A stretch of 64,000 nt of DNA, taken from assembly GCA_018105865.1 (NCBI GenBank), contig CM030835.1, positions 749,001-813,000 of the forward strand, given 5' to 3'. The position numbers were made by a program, and so were the translations under genes. This document shows positions 39,331-51,779 of this stretch, one piece after another. The stretch comes from Metaphire vulgaris (Eukaryota > Annelida > Clitellata > Crassiclitellata > Megascolecidae). The stretch's first letter is position 1; the number at the start of each line of letters is the position of its first letter. A model generated the notes under the pieces. It ran no database searches and was not told the origin of the DNA. It worked only from the letters and a program-made list of their open reading frames with translations.

Positions 39331-41575
39331 ATAGATGTATCCAAAATGCGGGTCCAGATTCCTGTTAGGCATATAAATCGGTACAAATATAATGATAATG
39401 ATGATGATGAAAAAATAATGGACTATAATGAAAAAACCCAAAAATTCATAATAATAATGTCAGAGGATAGAAAAAATAATAATATATTGGCAATTATAAT
39501 AATAATAATAATAATTTAAAAACCCTTTAAAGTGATAGATATCCAAAATGCGGGTCCAGTGTACAGCATCGAAGCTAAGATTTCGATTTTTTCGCAAATT
39601 TCAAATTTCGAAAAAATAATGGACTATAGTCCATGAAAAATTTTCGGCGACCCAAAAATTCATGTCGATATATTGCTCACATTTCGCTTTAGAACCCTCA
39701 AGCGCCCCCCACTGATGTCAGAGGACTAGAAAAAGCCGTCACTTTCCACCGTATTAATGTGTCTATATTGGCAATTATAATAATGGTGGCTATACATTGT
39801 ATAGATTTAAAAACCCTTTAAAGTGATAGATATCCAAAATGCGGGTCCAGATTCCTGTTAGGCATCGACTGGGCTTCAATCGGTACAAATATGAAAGCCC
39901 TACGACACCACAAATTTTCGCTCAAATTTCGAAAAATACCATGGACTATAGTCCATGAAAAATTTTCGGGCGACCCAAAAATTCATGTCGATATATTGCT
40001 CACATTTCGCTTTAGAACCCTCAAGCGCCCCCCACTGATGTCAGAGGACTAGAAAAAGCCGTCACTTTCCACCGTATTAATGTGTCTATATTGGCAATTA
40101 TAATAATGGTGGCTATACATTGTATAGATTTAAAAACCCTTTAAAGTGATAGATATCCAAAATGCGGGTCCAGATTCCTGTTAGGCATCGACTGGGCTTC
40201 AATCGGTACAAATATGAAAGCCCTACGACACCACAAATTTTCGCTCAAATTTCGAAAAAATACCATGGACTATAGTCCATGAAAAATTTTCGGGCGACCC
40301 AAAAATTCATGTCGATATATTGCTCACATTTCGCTTTAGAACCCTCAAGCGCCCCCCACTGATGTCAGAGGACTAGAAAAAGCCGTCACTTTCCACCATA
40401 TTAATGTGTCTATATTGGCAATTATAATAATGGTGGCTATACATTGTATAGATTTAAAAACCCTTTAAAGTGATAGATATCCAAAATGCGGGTCCAGATT
40501 CCTGTTAGGCATCGACTGGGCTTCAATCGGTACAAATATGAAAGCCCTACGACACCACAAATTTTCGCTCAAATTTCGAAAAATACCATGGACTATAGTC
40601 CATGAAAAATTTTCGGGCGACCCAAAAATTCATGTCGATATATTGCTCACATTTCGCTTTAGAACCCTCAAGCGCCCCCCACTGATGTCAGAGGACTAGA
40701 AAAAGCCGTCACTTTCCACCGTATTAATGTGTCTATATTGGCAATTATAATAATGGTGGCTATACATTGTATAGATTAAAAACCCTTTAAAATGATAGAT
40801 ATCCAAAATGCGGGTCCAGATTCCTGTTAGGCATCGACTGGGCTTCAATCGGTACAAATATGAAAGCCCTACGACACCACAAATTTTCGCTCAAATTTCG
40901 AAAAATACCATGGACTATAGTCCATGAAAAATTTTCGGGCGACCAAAAATTCATGTCGATATATTGCTCACATTTCGCTTTAGAACCCTCAAGCGCCCCC
41001 ACTGATGTCAGAGGACTAGAAAAAGCCGTCACTTTCCACCGTATTAATGTGTCTATATTGGCAATTATAATAATGGTGGCTATACATTGTATAGATTTAA
41101 AACCCTTTAAAGTGATAGATATCCAAAATGCGGGTCCAGATTCCTGTTAGGCATCGACTGGGCTTCAATCGGTACAAATATGAAAGCCCTACGACACCAC
41201 AAATTTTCGCTCAAATTTCGAAAAAATACCATGGACTATAGTCCATGAAAAATTTTCGGCGACCAAAAATTCATGTCGATATATTGCTCACATTTCGCTT
41301 TAGAACCCTCAAGCGCCCCCCACTGATGTCAGAGGACTAGAAAAAGCCGTCACTTTCCACCATATTAATGTGTCTATATTGGCAATTATAATAATGGTGG
41401 CTATACATTGTATAGATTAAAAAACCCTTTAAAGTGATAGATATCCAAAATGCGGGTCCAGATTCCTGTTAGGCATCGACTGGGCTTCAATCGGTACAAA
41501 TATGAAAGCCCTACGACACCACAAATTTTCGCTCAAATTTCGAAAAAATACCATGGACTATATTATAGGCCATGA
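39330..41575. repeat. Satellite array, unit about 322 bp
   Basis: Tandem units with successive starts (at CATGTCGATA) of 39661, 39984, 40308, 40631, 40952 and 41272, i.e. spacing 320-324 bp. Neighbouring units differ at only a few bases, mostly one-base changes in homopolymers. Intact units carry the 18-bp palindrome CATGGACTATAGTCCATG and a second inverted repeat, CTATACATTGTATAG. The left end (39330-39660) is a broken unit; the right end breaks inside the palindrome near 41555. Open frames seen across the units have no protein-like features. Confidence 0.95.
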
Positions 41576-41835
41576 AAAAAGTTAGGCCTATCGGATGTAA
41601 CGTCAATAGGCCTACAAATTTCTCATGATTGGTTACACAACTACTGTACGAACAAATACTAATATAATTGACTAACAAGTTTTGAAATAAAATATGCCTT
41701 AGACTGGTCTTCAAAAGTTCTACAACGAATTTAATAAAAGTCTACTGAAATGTAGAACTACTGTAATAATATGACCTTCTAATCTTTTTCGCCTCGTTTA
41801 GAACTGCTCCTTGATACTATCCAGTTCCTACTCTT

Positions 41836-42806
41836 CTAATTCCTACTCGTAATAGGCCTATGCGATGAATTTAAACGAAGACTCGGATAAGGATAATCAA
41901 ACAGATCAAAGTCAATTGAATACAAATTCCACAGACGATGAATATCATCAGTTGAGATGTTGGCAAATTTCTGAGCAAGGAAATTGGAGGTTTTAACGCG
42001 TTTCTGGTAGGAGGGAAACGTCACAGTACTGGCAACACCAAGCTGCCTTAGAACAAGGTCGGCGTCCTCTTGCATCGTCTCGTATTTTCCTACGAAATCA
42101 TATTGAATGAGACAGGGATGGCACAGTTCGTAGTATTGCATCCAATGCTGATTAAAAGGTCGGTGTTTCGTTGTCCGTGGATCCAGCAAGTACGCAACAA
42201 ATTCTTCAAATCTGACATCGCCACCGTCGTCTCCGCTCGTCTTCGGTTGATTTTTTCGGTATAATTTAATAATTCTCTGTCCATAGGCTCGTCTAAACAA
42301 ACGGTTGTATTTTGTCGTGAATTTGTTAAAGTAGGCAGAAAGTAGGCGTTCGAATGGTTCCCGGACAAATAAGAATTTGTAGTAGGTATTGATTCGGTGT
42401 TCGATCTCTTCCATCGTGTAATTGTTCAGCCTCCGAAGGAACTTTTTCTCCAGTTTGCCGTGTACGTCGCCGCTGTCGAGATCGCTAGGTCTTGTTGTAT
42501 TCATCTTTCCCGTCATAATAAGAAATATACGCTTCCAGTTGGTACAGGCCACCTTTGGAATGCTGCAGTAGAGAATTCGACGGTCGTCGTCGATGTAAAT
42601 GGAGTCGAACTGCGACGCGGTCAGTGTCTTGTTTGTCGAAAGCAGTTTGCCAGAGGCTTTGAGTCTCTCGCATGTCCGTAGGATACGACGCGTTCGCAAG
42701 AGTTGAACTTCCAGCTGAGATGCTTCCTGCATTGATGGCGATTTGGCATACGATGTCTAAACCCACAAATTTATAAAGAAATGTCCGAACTGAATATATA
42801 TATATA

Positions 42807-42890
<84 letters not shown>

Positions 42891-44342
42891 TATATTTGTC
42901 GGGCCAAACGCAATAGGGGCCTAAACAAACTCACGCTCTTGTGGAAAGTTGTGAAGATATGATTTAGGCTACTTCAGATAGGTCTAATATCAACGCTGAA
43001 GAGATCAAGTTGTAAGTTAATCTGACAGTCTTGGTTTTTCAAGATTTGAATATTTTACTTCACCTATGCATAGACCTCTTTTAAAATAAAGATTCTGTAA
43101 ACTCAACATGCATTTGCAACTAAAAAAAAACTTAGCTTACGGCAAATGACATTACGGGCCCCCCTGGCTGATGAAGTGATGAGGCGCACAGGACCGAAGT
43201 CTGAGAGCCGAATGGCAGGTTTACGTTTGAAGAAACCCATGGCATCCCACTAGACGGCTGTCGTTCTTACCCACGGCAAAATAAGTAGGCAAATATGCAG
43301 TCATGTTGCTGTGCAAGCAGTTTAACAAATCGACGGGTCACAGCGAATTCCCAATTCAAATCAAACGTTGTCTGGCTAACGAGGAACTTTTAAAATTGAC
43401 GGAGAAGCTGAAATCTGAGGCTACAGACCCCCTGCTCCAACGTACAGTGTTTATTCTAGCCACCTTGACATTTGGGGGGATTTTGAAATGTTTGGGGGGG
43501 GACAAGGTCTGAGTCTCCACACTTTGGGGGGATTTCCGTTCCCCAGCCAACATATAAAAAATTTGGGGGGAATTTTAAAACTTTGGGGGAATTCCCAGAG
43601 AAGGTCTGAGAAGGTCTAGAATAAACACTGTCCAGCGTATAACCGTTCCCGCTCTAGACTGCAGCATTTTACTTAGGGGTTAACCTTAATGGTTAATCCG
43701 GCGGCGCAGGTTGTAGCAACACAGGCTTACCTTCTCTCGTTGGACCAAATTGATTCCAGAAATTCTTTTCAGATTTTCTATTTAAAGAAAAGATTAAAAG
43801 CGTTCATTAACTACTGTAGCCTATTTCTAGCAGCAGCAAACTGTTGTTACATTAACTCAAACTGTATTAGGCCTAATAAAGGTTTATTTGATTTCACAAA
43901 AAACTTTTAATAAATTTAAAATGTACTACTACAGGTATGTCTTCGAGATATAGTATAGGCCTAGCCATATAGATAAGATTGTAAACCCGAGCTACTGGCA
44001 TAGGCGCCCACAGAGATTTTCCAGGAGGGGCAAAACACATTTTGACACAATGGTCACGGTTAATATTTTAGTAGCAAGGTTTTCAAATTTCAATCTGAAA
44101 TATTGGTATTTGCATTTTCCAAGGAGGTGGGGGGGGGGCAAGCACCCCTCTTGCCCGAAAGTGCGGACTCCCATGCGTATTGGTAACGATATCAAGTGTT
44201 ATTGCTAACCGGGTTCGACGAGTCGCAGAGATTTACTAGGGTCGATGAGCAGAATGGTCGCTAGAAAGACGCAGCCGAGGCAGAAGACTGCGAAGGCGAC
44301 GCACTTCCTAATCCTGTTCATTCGCGTCAGTGAAACGATCAT
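41836..44342 (-). CDS. CHST11: Carbohydrate (chondroitin 4-) sulfotransferase, CHST11-like
   Basis: Golgi type II membrane enzyme that moves sulfate from PAPS to GalNAc in chondroitin. The catalytic exon is 41836-42756. It has the 5'-phosphosulfate-binding loop [16 protein letters not shown], the 3'-phosphate-binding motif [28 protein letters not shown], and a [14 protein letters not shown] segment, all in the order of the CHST8-14 family. A proposed first exon, 44210-44342, encodes [11 protein letters not shown], then the membrane anchor [19 protein letters not shown]; vertebrate CHST11 also has MNRI just before its anchor. The donor after LVEP is phase 1 but the catalytic exon needs phase 0, so a middle exon is missing; vertebrate CHST11 has one there too. 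A (AT)n tract ends about 35 bp before the catalytic-exon acceptor. Family assignment is firm, subtype less so. Confidence 0.85.
42794..42888. repeat. (AT)n microsatellite beside a splice acceptor
   Basis: Long AT tract immediately upstream (gene orientation) of the acceptor of the CHST11-like catalytic exon. Confidence 0.95.
43141..43245 (-). CDS. Possible alternative first exon of the sulfotransferase
   Basis: A 35-codon frame starts at ATG 43243-43245 (in GGGATGCC context) and ends at GCC followed by a good donor, GTAAGC. The phase is 0, which fits the acceptor at 42756. The peptide ([20 protein letters not shown]...) has no membrane anchor. It could equally be a repeat fragment; there is no other support. 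Confidence 0.2.
43445..43630. mobile_element. hAT-like MITE, family M2
   Basis: Ends CAGTGTTTATTCTAG and CTAGAATAAACACTG are perfect 15-bp inverted repeats. The flanks TCCAACGT and TCCAGCGT differ at one base, a slightly decayed 8-bp TSD. The G-rich interior matches 13779-13936. It lies in the CHST11-like intron. Confidence 0.8.
43995..44180. mobile_element. Possible MITE with imperfect ends
   Basis: GCATAGGCGCCCACAG near 43998 and GTGCGGACTCCCATGC near 44160-44176 pair imperfectly as inverted repeats. There is a G run between them and no clear TSD. Confidence 0.4.
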
Positions 44343-44559
44343 CCGACGACCGACGTACGTCCATCGACTGAACAGCGTTTCGTCGAAGCAGAGACTGTCT
44401 TTCATCCCTCGGGTCTCGATGTCGGGTTCTCTCTTCCGTTTCACACGAAATTTAAAACCAGGTCGAAGGAACCTGGCAGCTGTAAATGCAACTGATCCTG
44501 AGAACATAAAACAAAAACAGGATATCTGATTGCTGTAGCAGCGTATTAGACGCACAACC

Positions 44560-44585
44560 GCATACCTCTATATAGGCCTATAGGG

Positions 44586-44620
<35 letters not shown>

Positions 44621-46097
44621 ATTAACTTGCAGAAGGGGGACGGTGTGACGGTGGCCCCGGGCCAGATGGGGCATCCAGACTGAATCGGCGACCTTTGTTA
44701 ATTTTTTTAAAAATACTATACCTAACATCTAACACAGAGGTGTCGGGGGGGGGCATCCAAATTTACTTTGTCCCGCCCCGAGCCTTCACCACTCTTTGGT
44801 GTGTGTGTGTGTGTGTGTGTGTTGTCCCCCAAGGAAAGATTGGCGATTTATTTTAAGATCAGACGATGAAATGAGAAGAACTCTTAGATCTGTAAAGTTA
44901 GTCAATGTTAGACTGGGAGGGAAAGGAAGGGCACAAAGTGCAGGCATTTGGGACGACTGGCCTTAGGAGGTCAACAAGGATGAGATATTTTAGGTGTTTA
45001 CATTGACTTATCATCGCAGATCCGGGTCATTCCAACATGTTTAGGATCAATTATGTATCTACAGTGTAGATGATGAGCAAGAATAATACTCCTTGATGCT
45101 TTCTTGGAATTTCGCAACAAAGCTCGAAAGAAGACTCTCTAAAACGTCGGCATGCAATATGCTAGAGGACAATTGGGGAGATTTTTGAGTGATAGGAAAG
45201 AGTGGAGTGGTAGAAGAAGGTACAGGCCACTAGATATACAAAAATTCAGAGGAGTTTGAAACGAATTAAAACCACATTTTCTTGTGTGCCCATCTTTAGT
45301 GCGTCAAATAATTCCAGGATTGTCAATATATTCCATCTCAATTTTATTCTAGAGCGTTCGAAATGCCACAAAACGGTGAGCCTATGGAAATACAGGAAGC
45401 TATAGACAGCGGCTTCTATCCCCCTTGCAGCCGGGCTCAATTTCCCCCATTACAAATCCCCCTTCCAAATTACAAATTCCCCTGTTAATTTGCTCCCTCG
45501 TAGACTTAGTATTATATTCAGCTTTTTATCCTTTGTGTTAGGCATAGCTCTCATTGATTACTTCACAGTCAGTGTTATTTTCAATCAATATCAGTCTCGG
45601 TTGAGTTCAGATTAGTAGCAAAATATGCCCCCCCCCACTTTTTCCCGGGCGCTGCTGCGCCCGCCTTAAATAGGGATAGAAGCTCCTGCAGGCCAGCACA
45701 AGTCAATCTCTTTTGTCAGCTAAAATGAGACTAGCCTATAATTATATACTATATAACTCTAAAGCATTTACCGGTAACAGCGCGTCCAAAGAAAAATTCA
45801 TATAGGCCCTATTGTATATAGATCGCGTTACAATACAGTAGTGATAAATCGTACATTTACAGTATAGGCCTATACAGCAAACAATTCGAAAAATAGTTTT
45901 TCTATGCTATATGCTTCAGTATACATCGAATTATACTTATCTATATTCAACCGTTAGACCGGTATTGCAACTAGCGTCTACAGTCCCCGCAATAATTAGT
46001 ATAATTAGAATGATGATCGCTGCCCTGGAGCAATGGAATCGAGAGACATAAAGAGCGTGACATCCGGCCTGGTCTCTCTCTCTCCCCTCCCTCCCTT

Positions 46098-46151
<54 letters not shown>

Positions 46152-46280
46152 GAATAAGCATTGTACGTAATACAGAAATTGAAGCTAATTATCCAAATGA
46201 CAGACATCGTACTGTTGACGTTACTGCGTCATACACGGTCATATCCAGGGCTGGTTCCCAAGTTCTACACTTAATAACCC
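44560..46280. other. Gap without recognised gene
   Basis: Contains (GT)n at 44588-44619 and 44801-44822, a partial inverted copy of repeat R at 45236-45400, and a (CT)n tract at about 46073-46147. No coding region is supported. Confidence 0.55.
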
Positions 46281-46465
46281 AGTTTTCCCAGATAACTTTT
46301 GAATCCGTTTTTATTGTTTCAACTGCTGCTGCCTCTTCGTCTGCAGACTGTTCCATTTATCCACAACTCTTGCACTAAAATGTTCTTTCTTCTTCTTTGG
46401 CTCCACCCTCTGTTTGAACAAGCTGCACTTATGGCCTCTGGTAGTGCTATAGTAGTGTGTTAATG

Positions 46466-46470
<5 letters not shown>
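46270..46470 (-). mobile_element. LINE ORF2 C-terminal fragment, family C
   Basis: The minus-strand peptide TTRGHKCSLFKQRVEPKKKK followed by EHFSARVVDKWNSL is the standard end of CR1-like ORF2 proteins (TRGHxxKL...RxxFFxxRVVDxWNxL). This is the best-preserved copy of the family also seen at 20000-20440 and 27197-27541. Confidence 0.75.

Positions 46471-46558
<88 letters not shown>
46466..46558. repeat. (AT)n-(GA)n compound microsatellite
   Basis: Pure TA tract followed directly by pure GA tract, next to the LINE fragment. Confidence 0.95.
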
Positions 46559-46560
<2 letters not shown>

Positions 46561-46577
46561 CTATATACATATACTGT

Positions 46578-46761
46578 CAGTGTTTTATACAGGCCTGTTA
46601 GGAGGGGAGATTCCCCCCACCTCAACCCCAAAAAAAAAAAAAAAAAAATCCCAGCACTTACACAATTTTGCATTGAACTGTGTCTTTTCCTCCAACCAAG
46701 TCGATTCTCCCCCGAAAGCCTCAATTCGCCCCCAAAGGCCTAGAGTCTGGATAAAACACTG
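46578..46761. mobile_element. MITE with CAGTGTTTTAT ends
   Basis: Left end CAGTGTTTTAT and right end ATAAAACACTG are perfect 11-bp inverted repeats, with approximate flanking duplications (CATATACT, CATATACA). A second right end, GGATAAAACACTG, occurs at about 46857-46870, so a related copy follows directly. Confidence 0.65.
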
Positions 46762-46899
46762 CATATACATAAGCCCTACATGTCGGTGCAGAAATTTGGG
46801 GGATTTTGAGGGTGTTTTTTTTGGGGGGGGTAGGGGGAATCTCTCCCTAACAGGCCTGGATAAAACACTGATTACCGTTACCATAATCCGATTACAATC

Positions 46900-47469
46900 G
46901 ATCTTCGAAAGCTAACAACGTATAGTTATCAGATGTGTCTTTCTGAAGTCAAATAGGCCTAGAGCTGGTTTACGCCGGTGTGACATGAATGGTCGTTAGA
47001 TGAAACGCCCGTATTATAGATGAAAGGTCCGCAGAACTATTCGTTCGATATTAATCGCCCGCAGATGAAGGTCCTACTGGCATTTAGCTTATCAGAATAT
47101 TATCTTATAGTCTGGGAGGCATGCATGCTTCAAAATGATATTACCGAAACAGGGGTCGTCCATAAAGTACGTCACACTCGAAGGGGACGGGTCTAAGTTA
47201 AAAACTTTAATGGCATTAGCAGACGTTTCCCGTGGAAATCAATAGTCGCACAATATTAAAATTTATAGTGTTTTCCGCTAAAATAAGAATAATTATTGAT
47301 TATTCAAACTCAAACATTCTAAAAATCAACCTGGAAAATTCTGAAATCGCCTCAACGTTTGGCCGACGCCAGTTCATTCAGATTTCGGCTTAGTCGAAAA
47401 GCAGCCGTCAATTCTATCAACTTATCAAGTCAGCGAAATTGCATTAAAAATTATGCTTAGGAATCTACG

Positions 47470-47527
<58 letters not shown>

Positions 47528-49490
47528 GGGCGCGATTTGCGGGGGAGAGAAGGGGAATCTTCCCCCCACTGCCCAACTGCATCCCCCCTACTGCTACATC
47601 CCCCACCACTACATCCCCCACTGCTACAGTTTCCAACAACTACATCCCCTCAAGCTCGACATATTCCTCCCCCACTGATCCAGGTCACAAATCGCACCCT
47701 GACTACTACTACTACTGCTGCTGCTGTTGCTCCTACCACCACCACTACAGTTGAACTGGGGCATTGGGAAATACTGACTTCAAATATGCCTATCTCCTAA
47801 GCAGCTCGTATAACTTACTGCCGTAGCCTATATGTCTTCCATTCCCGTAGCAATGAGGTCTGCTGGCTGTAAATGCACGTATTAATTTCCGAATGTTTTG
47901 TTGGCCTAAAATCTCGATGAGGATTCCCTCGAATCCATCGCCGATCGCATAGTTTCCGATCAGTTAAAAGTTCTAATGAATAACTACGTAATGTAATTAA
48001 TGTTGGAAACGTGTGAACGAGTCTGAACATCGACTGGCGGTGCAACCGTACGTCGAGCATTTGCAAATCCTTAGCAGAAAGAATAATCCAAAATGTGCAA
48101 GAATATTAATTCGAAAACTATATGCAAAGTAACCGATATCTATTTACGCTCTAAGCAAGGCTATACTCGACACCATACACTAAGAAACAAATTGATACAA
48201 TCAGTTTAGGCCTATAGCCTACTATTCACGCATAGATCATGAGAAATCTACTGCACATAAGCACAGCACATACTGTACAAGACTGATACGCAGCACACAA
48301 AACAGTCTTGCGTAGCGCACAACAGACCAGAATGAATGAGTCACTGGCGGCTGACCAACCAGTGTTGCCAGCCAGTCAACATTTTGGGGAAAAACCAGAT
48401 CGTGCATTTAAGAAAACTCCTAATTTTCTCACTTTCACTGCATAAATCAGGCAATTTTTGTTAATGTTCGCAGATTTTAAAAAAAGATCCCGCCAAAAAA
48501 ATACCAAACAACCAAACGAGGCCCAAAAAAACCAGATTTGGTTGGAAAAAACCCACACTGGCAACACTGTGACCAACTGATAGCGTTGTTTGGCTGCTGG
48601 GCAGTGGGCACATTGGACAGATGTCACTGCATCATGTCAGTCACTGACAGTCAGGGTTGGGTTGCCGAGACAGGTTTCGATTCGAGTGCTCTGGTCTGTT
48701 GGAAAACAGTGAGCTTAGCTGAGCGTACTTGTAACATAGGCTAGATGTACTCAGTGCTTTATTCTAGGAAAAATGTGCGGGAACTCATTTCATTACCCGT
48801 TTTGTCGTAAGAAGCATACCATAGATATTAGTAGAATAACAGTACCTGGAATATTTATATAGCCTACAACGTTGGTTTTAAACTGTAGGCCTAATTTACG
48901 CTGTTCCCGTGCGTTCCCAATGATAAAAGCACCAGGTGTACCTGTATATATTATCACGAAGACTCTAAAGGCGGCTGGGGAGGGGTGTCCAAGGAAAAGA
49001 CTAACAAGTAACAAGCAACAGAGGCCATCGCCGGTTTTTTTACACTTGATCTAATTACAATTACTAAAAAGTCTGACAGCAAGCAAAAAATTCATCACCG
49101 CTTAAATAGGCCTATAGACTGTTTTTTACGGACCCGTGACTGCTCTGCCCAGGGACCCGGAATTTCTCTCGACTGGCCCATAGCTCTGAGTATCTGCCTA
49201 ATTGACTGCACATATATTTCGCTAGGATGCTTCTGTTTGAACTAAATTTCTTCTGTTCACAGCAAATACTGTAGTATAGAGTACAATCATGCGTTCATCC
49301 ACGTGTCCGATCTGAACAAGTTGGTCGGTTCTTTCAGTACAATCCGTTACCAGACGCAAATGGATTGTGCATTACAGTATCAACTATCAAGGCTTGAATA
49401 CAAAATAGCAACACTGAACTTTTTTACATGTGTTTTGCATAATAATCAGTAGCTGGTTCGTATCGTGTCGGCGAATAAACAGTAATACGC
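46900..49490. other. Gap without recognised gene
   Basis: Holds a (CTA)n tract at 47468-47527 and a C-rich stretch to about 47760. Nothing else could be assigned; the leucine-run open frame over (CTA)n is an artefact. Confidence 0.5.
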
Positions 49491-49493
49491 CTG

Positions 49494-49600
<107 letters not shown>

Positions 49601-49850
49601 TCAAAGGCTGTGCATAATATATTACCTACTGGTAATTTGGTAAATGCATAGGGTGTAGACTGTAGACTGTAGAATGAAGGTCTAATAAATTCCAGATGCA
49701 CTCCTAAATTTAAAATTTTATTTATTTTAGTTCTTGTTACTGAATTAGATAGCAGATGTGTCGCCTCGAGCGAGCGCTCTGGGTAAAACACTGAAGAAAT
49801 TGGCAGAAATAAGAGTTCCAAGTAGTCGAATCATATCCGTCTGATTTGCT

Positions 49851-50012
49851 CAGCGTTGGAGTTGCCGGGGGGTGGGGGGTTTGACCCCCCCCAGCTAACT
49901 TTGCAACCCTCCCAAAAATCGCATGTCGGGTAGAACATGCAGCGTCTGTCATTCATTGAATTTCAGTCCTCGACCCCCCCCCCCCCAGCTCAAATTCACA
50001 ACTCCAACACTG
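49851..50012. mobile_element. MITE family M5, copy 2
   Basis: Ends CAGCGTTGGAGTTG and CAACTCCAACACTG are inverted repeats; the interior includes TAACTTTGCAACCCTCCC. Flanks resemble each other (GATTTGCT and GATCATTTGCT) but are not exact. Confidence 0.75.
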
Positions 50013-50059
50013 GATCATTTGCTCGACTGCAATACTGTTTATTTGACTGTATACCACGC

Positions 50060-50640
50060 GACACGCAGACACACGTTTAGAGTCGCAGATGCATGTTACC
50101 GTATATGCAGAGGGAGATCATCATGTCTCTCAAGAGTAATTCGTTCCAGACGCGGTCTTTTTTGCTCTCAGACTTTCGTGTTCTTCGGATCATCCAAAAC
50201 ACCCGCCCAGAGCCTCTGTCAAAATCATGAAAACATGCAGCCGCATGCACTCATGCGCCGCATGCACTGAACTTTGGAACTCGATCCCAGCCTCCCTCCG
50301 CAACCTTAGACACTGTCAAACAATAAAATCCGAACCCTCAATTCCCACAATTCCTGCATTTATCTCCCCCATGTCTTCAGATCTCAGATCTTCAGATCTC
50401 GTTCGTTTTTCTTAAATCATTTTCTCCACAGCTATAAGTTATAACAACCTAGCCTCACTGGCCTTTGGATATATTGACGATTATAGACCATTCATTGCCT
50501 GGCTGATCATTCACCTTTCCCATAGCAATTTTAAGAAACGCTATAAATGCCTAAGAATAAACAGCTACTGCTGTATTACTTCCAAAGCGCTACAGAAATC
50601 CACAAGAGTTTACCTAATTATACTTACTAACTAACTCAAG
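50060..50640 (+). mobile_element. LINE 3' end, family B
   Basis: An ORF2 C-terminal remnant (ELWNSIPASLRNLRHCQTIK) is followed by the tail AAGCGCTACAGAAATCCACA and AGAGTTTACC. It is the longest copy of the tail seen at 14820 and 19497. Frameshifts are present. Confidence 0.7.
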
Positions 50641-50953
50641 CTCTGACGCAAATCGAATCATAGTGTCTGTCAACTAGCTGCGGCAGCATCAGAGATGCCG
50701 ACGCGCCAATGCGTTGCTGTTTGATATAGACGGCAATGTAATAGGCTTACATGAACAGGATGTTACGGGGACAAGTATAGCGGAAAACCGCAGTCACATT
50801 CTTCGGCGTTGACTTATTTCTGTAGTTTTATTTTCATTAATTTTGTCGGCGAATTCTTCGCTTAGCGTCGCCGCCAGCGACAATGAGCAAAATAATATAT
50901 CTGATATGCCATCAGATGAGTTCGTTTCAATTAACACTATACAAATCATTGGG

Positions 50954-51071
<118 letters not shown>

Positions 51072-51127
51072 TATCGGAAAATCACAACACGCTAAGGCAA
51101 ACTTTGGGAGGGCACACATCCGGATCC

Positions 51128-51169
<42 letters not shown>

Positions 51170-51376
51170 AATGGGAGGATATAGGCCTATATGTATGTTA
51201 TATATATATATATTAACTTTGATAAATATATAGTGTAGCTACTATACTAAACACTATTCATTCATAAATTTAACACAAGACTATAATAGAAACCGTTTCT
51301 ACACAGGGTTTATTGTAGGCCTGCATAGAACGGTTAGAACGCTGATTTTGCATGTAGTAGCTAGAAGCAGTATCGC

Positions 51377-51715
51377 CAGGGATATTTTTACACCACTAAC
51401 CCCCCACCAACACCCCACAATTTGAGGTCGACACCCCAAAAATTGGTAATGTGACAAATTGACAATGGAATGCATACAAAATGCATACTAAATCAATCAA
51501 TCAATCAATCAGTTTATTAGTATCAAAATGTCAATGACAGAACCAGAGATCATCGATGTCACAATTTATAATGTAAAAGAGTTGTACAGGTAAAAATGCT
51601 AAAATATATAATATAACAATATTTGAAAGTTAGATAATTAAATAGCTCCGGACACCCTCTCCCAATTTGAGGGTCGGCACCCCCTCCCCAATTCACAATC
51701 CTATAAATATCCCTG
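51377..51715. mobile_element. hAT-like MITE with perfect 8-bp TSD, family M6
   Basis: Ends CAGGGATATTTTTA and TATAAATATCCCTG are inverted repeats. An exact TSD AGTATCGC lies at 51369-51376 and 51716-51723. The middle (about 51492-51650) holds an AATC-led insertion unlike the rest, so the element has itself been hit by another repeat. Confidence 0.85.
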
Positions 51716-51779
51716 AGTATCGCGAGGTATTTCCTAGCACTCAGCACTCACTGCTAGTTCGGCTATTAACGTTGCAAAG

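Noticed and set aside
40860..41150. 96-residue open frame in the satellite
   Set aside because: It spans one repeat unit, is not kept in every unit, and has no protein-like features.
39330..41575. CRISPR array
   Set aside because: Units are 322 bp, contiguous and without spacers, in an animal genome. This is a satellite.
43160..43220. C/D box snoRNA (TGATGA and CTGA words)
   Set aside because: The boxes are about 19 nt apart and there is no terminal stem.
47453..47800. Leucine-run open frame of 115 residues
   Set aside because: Translation of (CTA)n followed by C-rich sequence; no homology seen.
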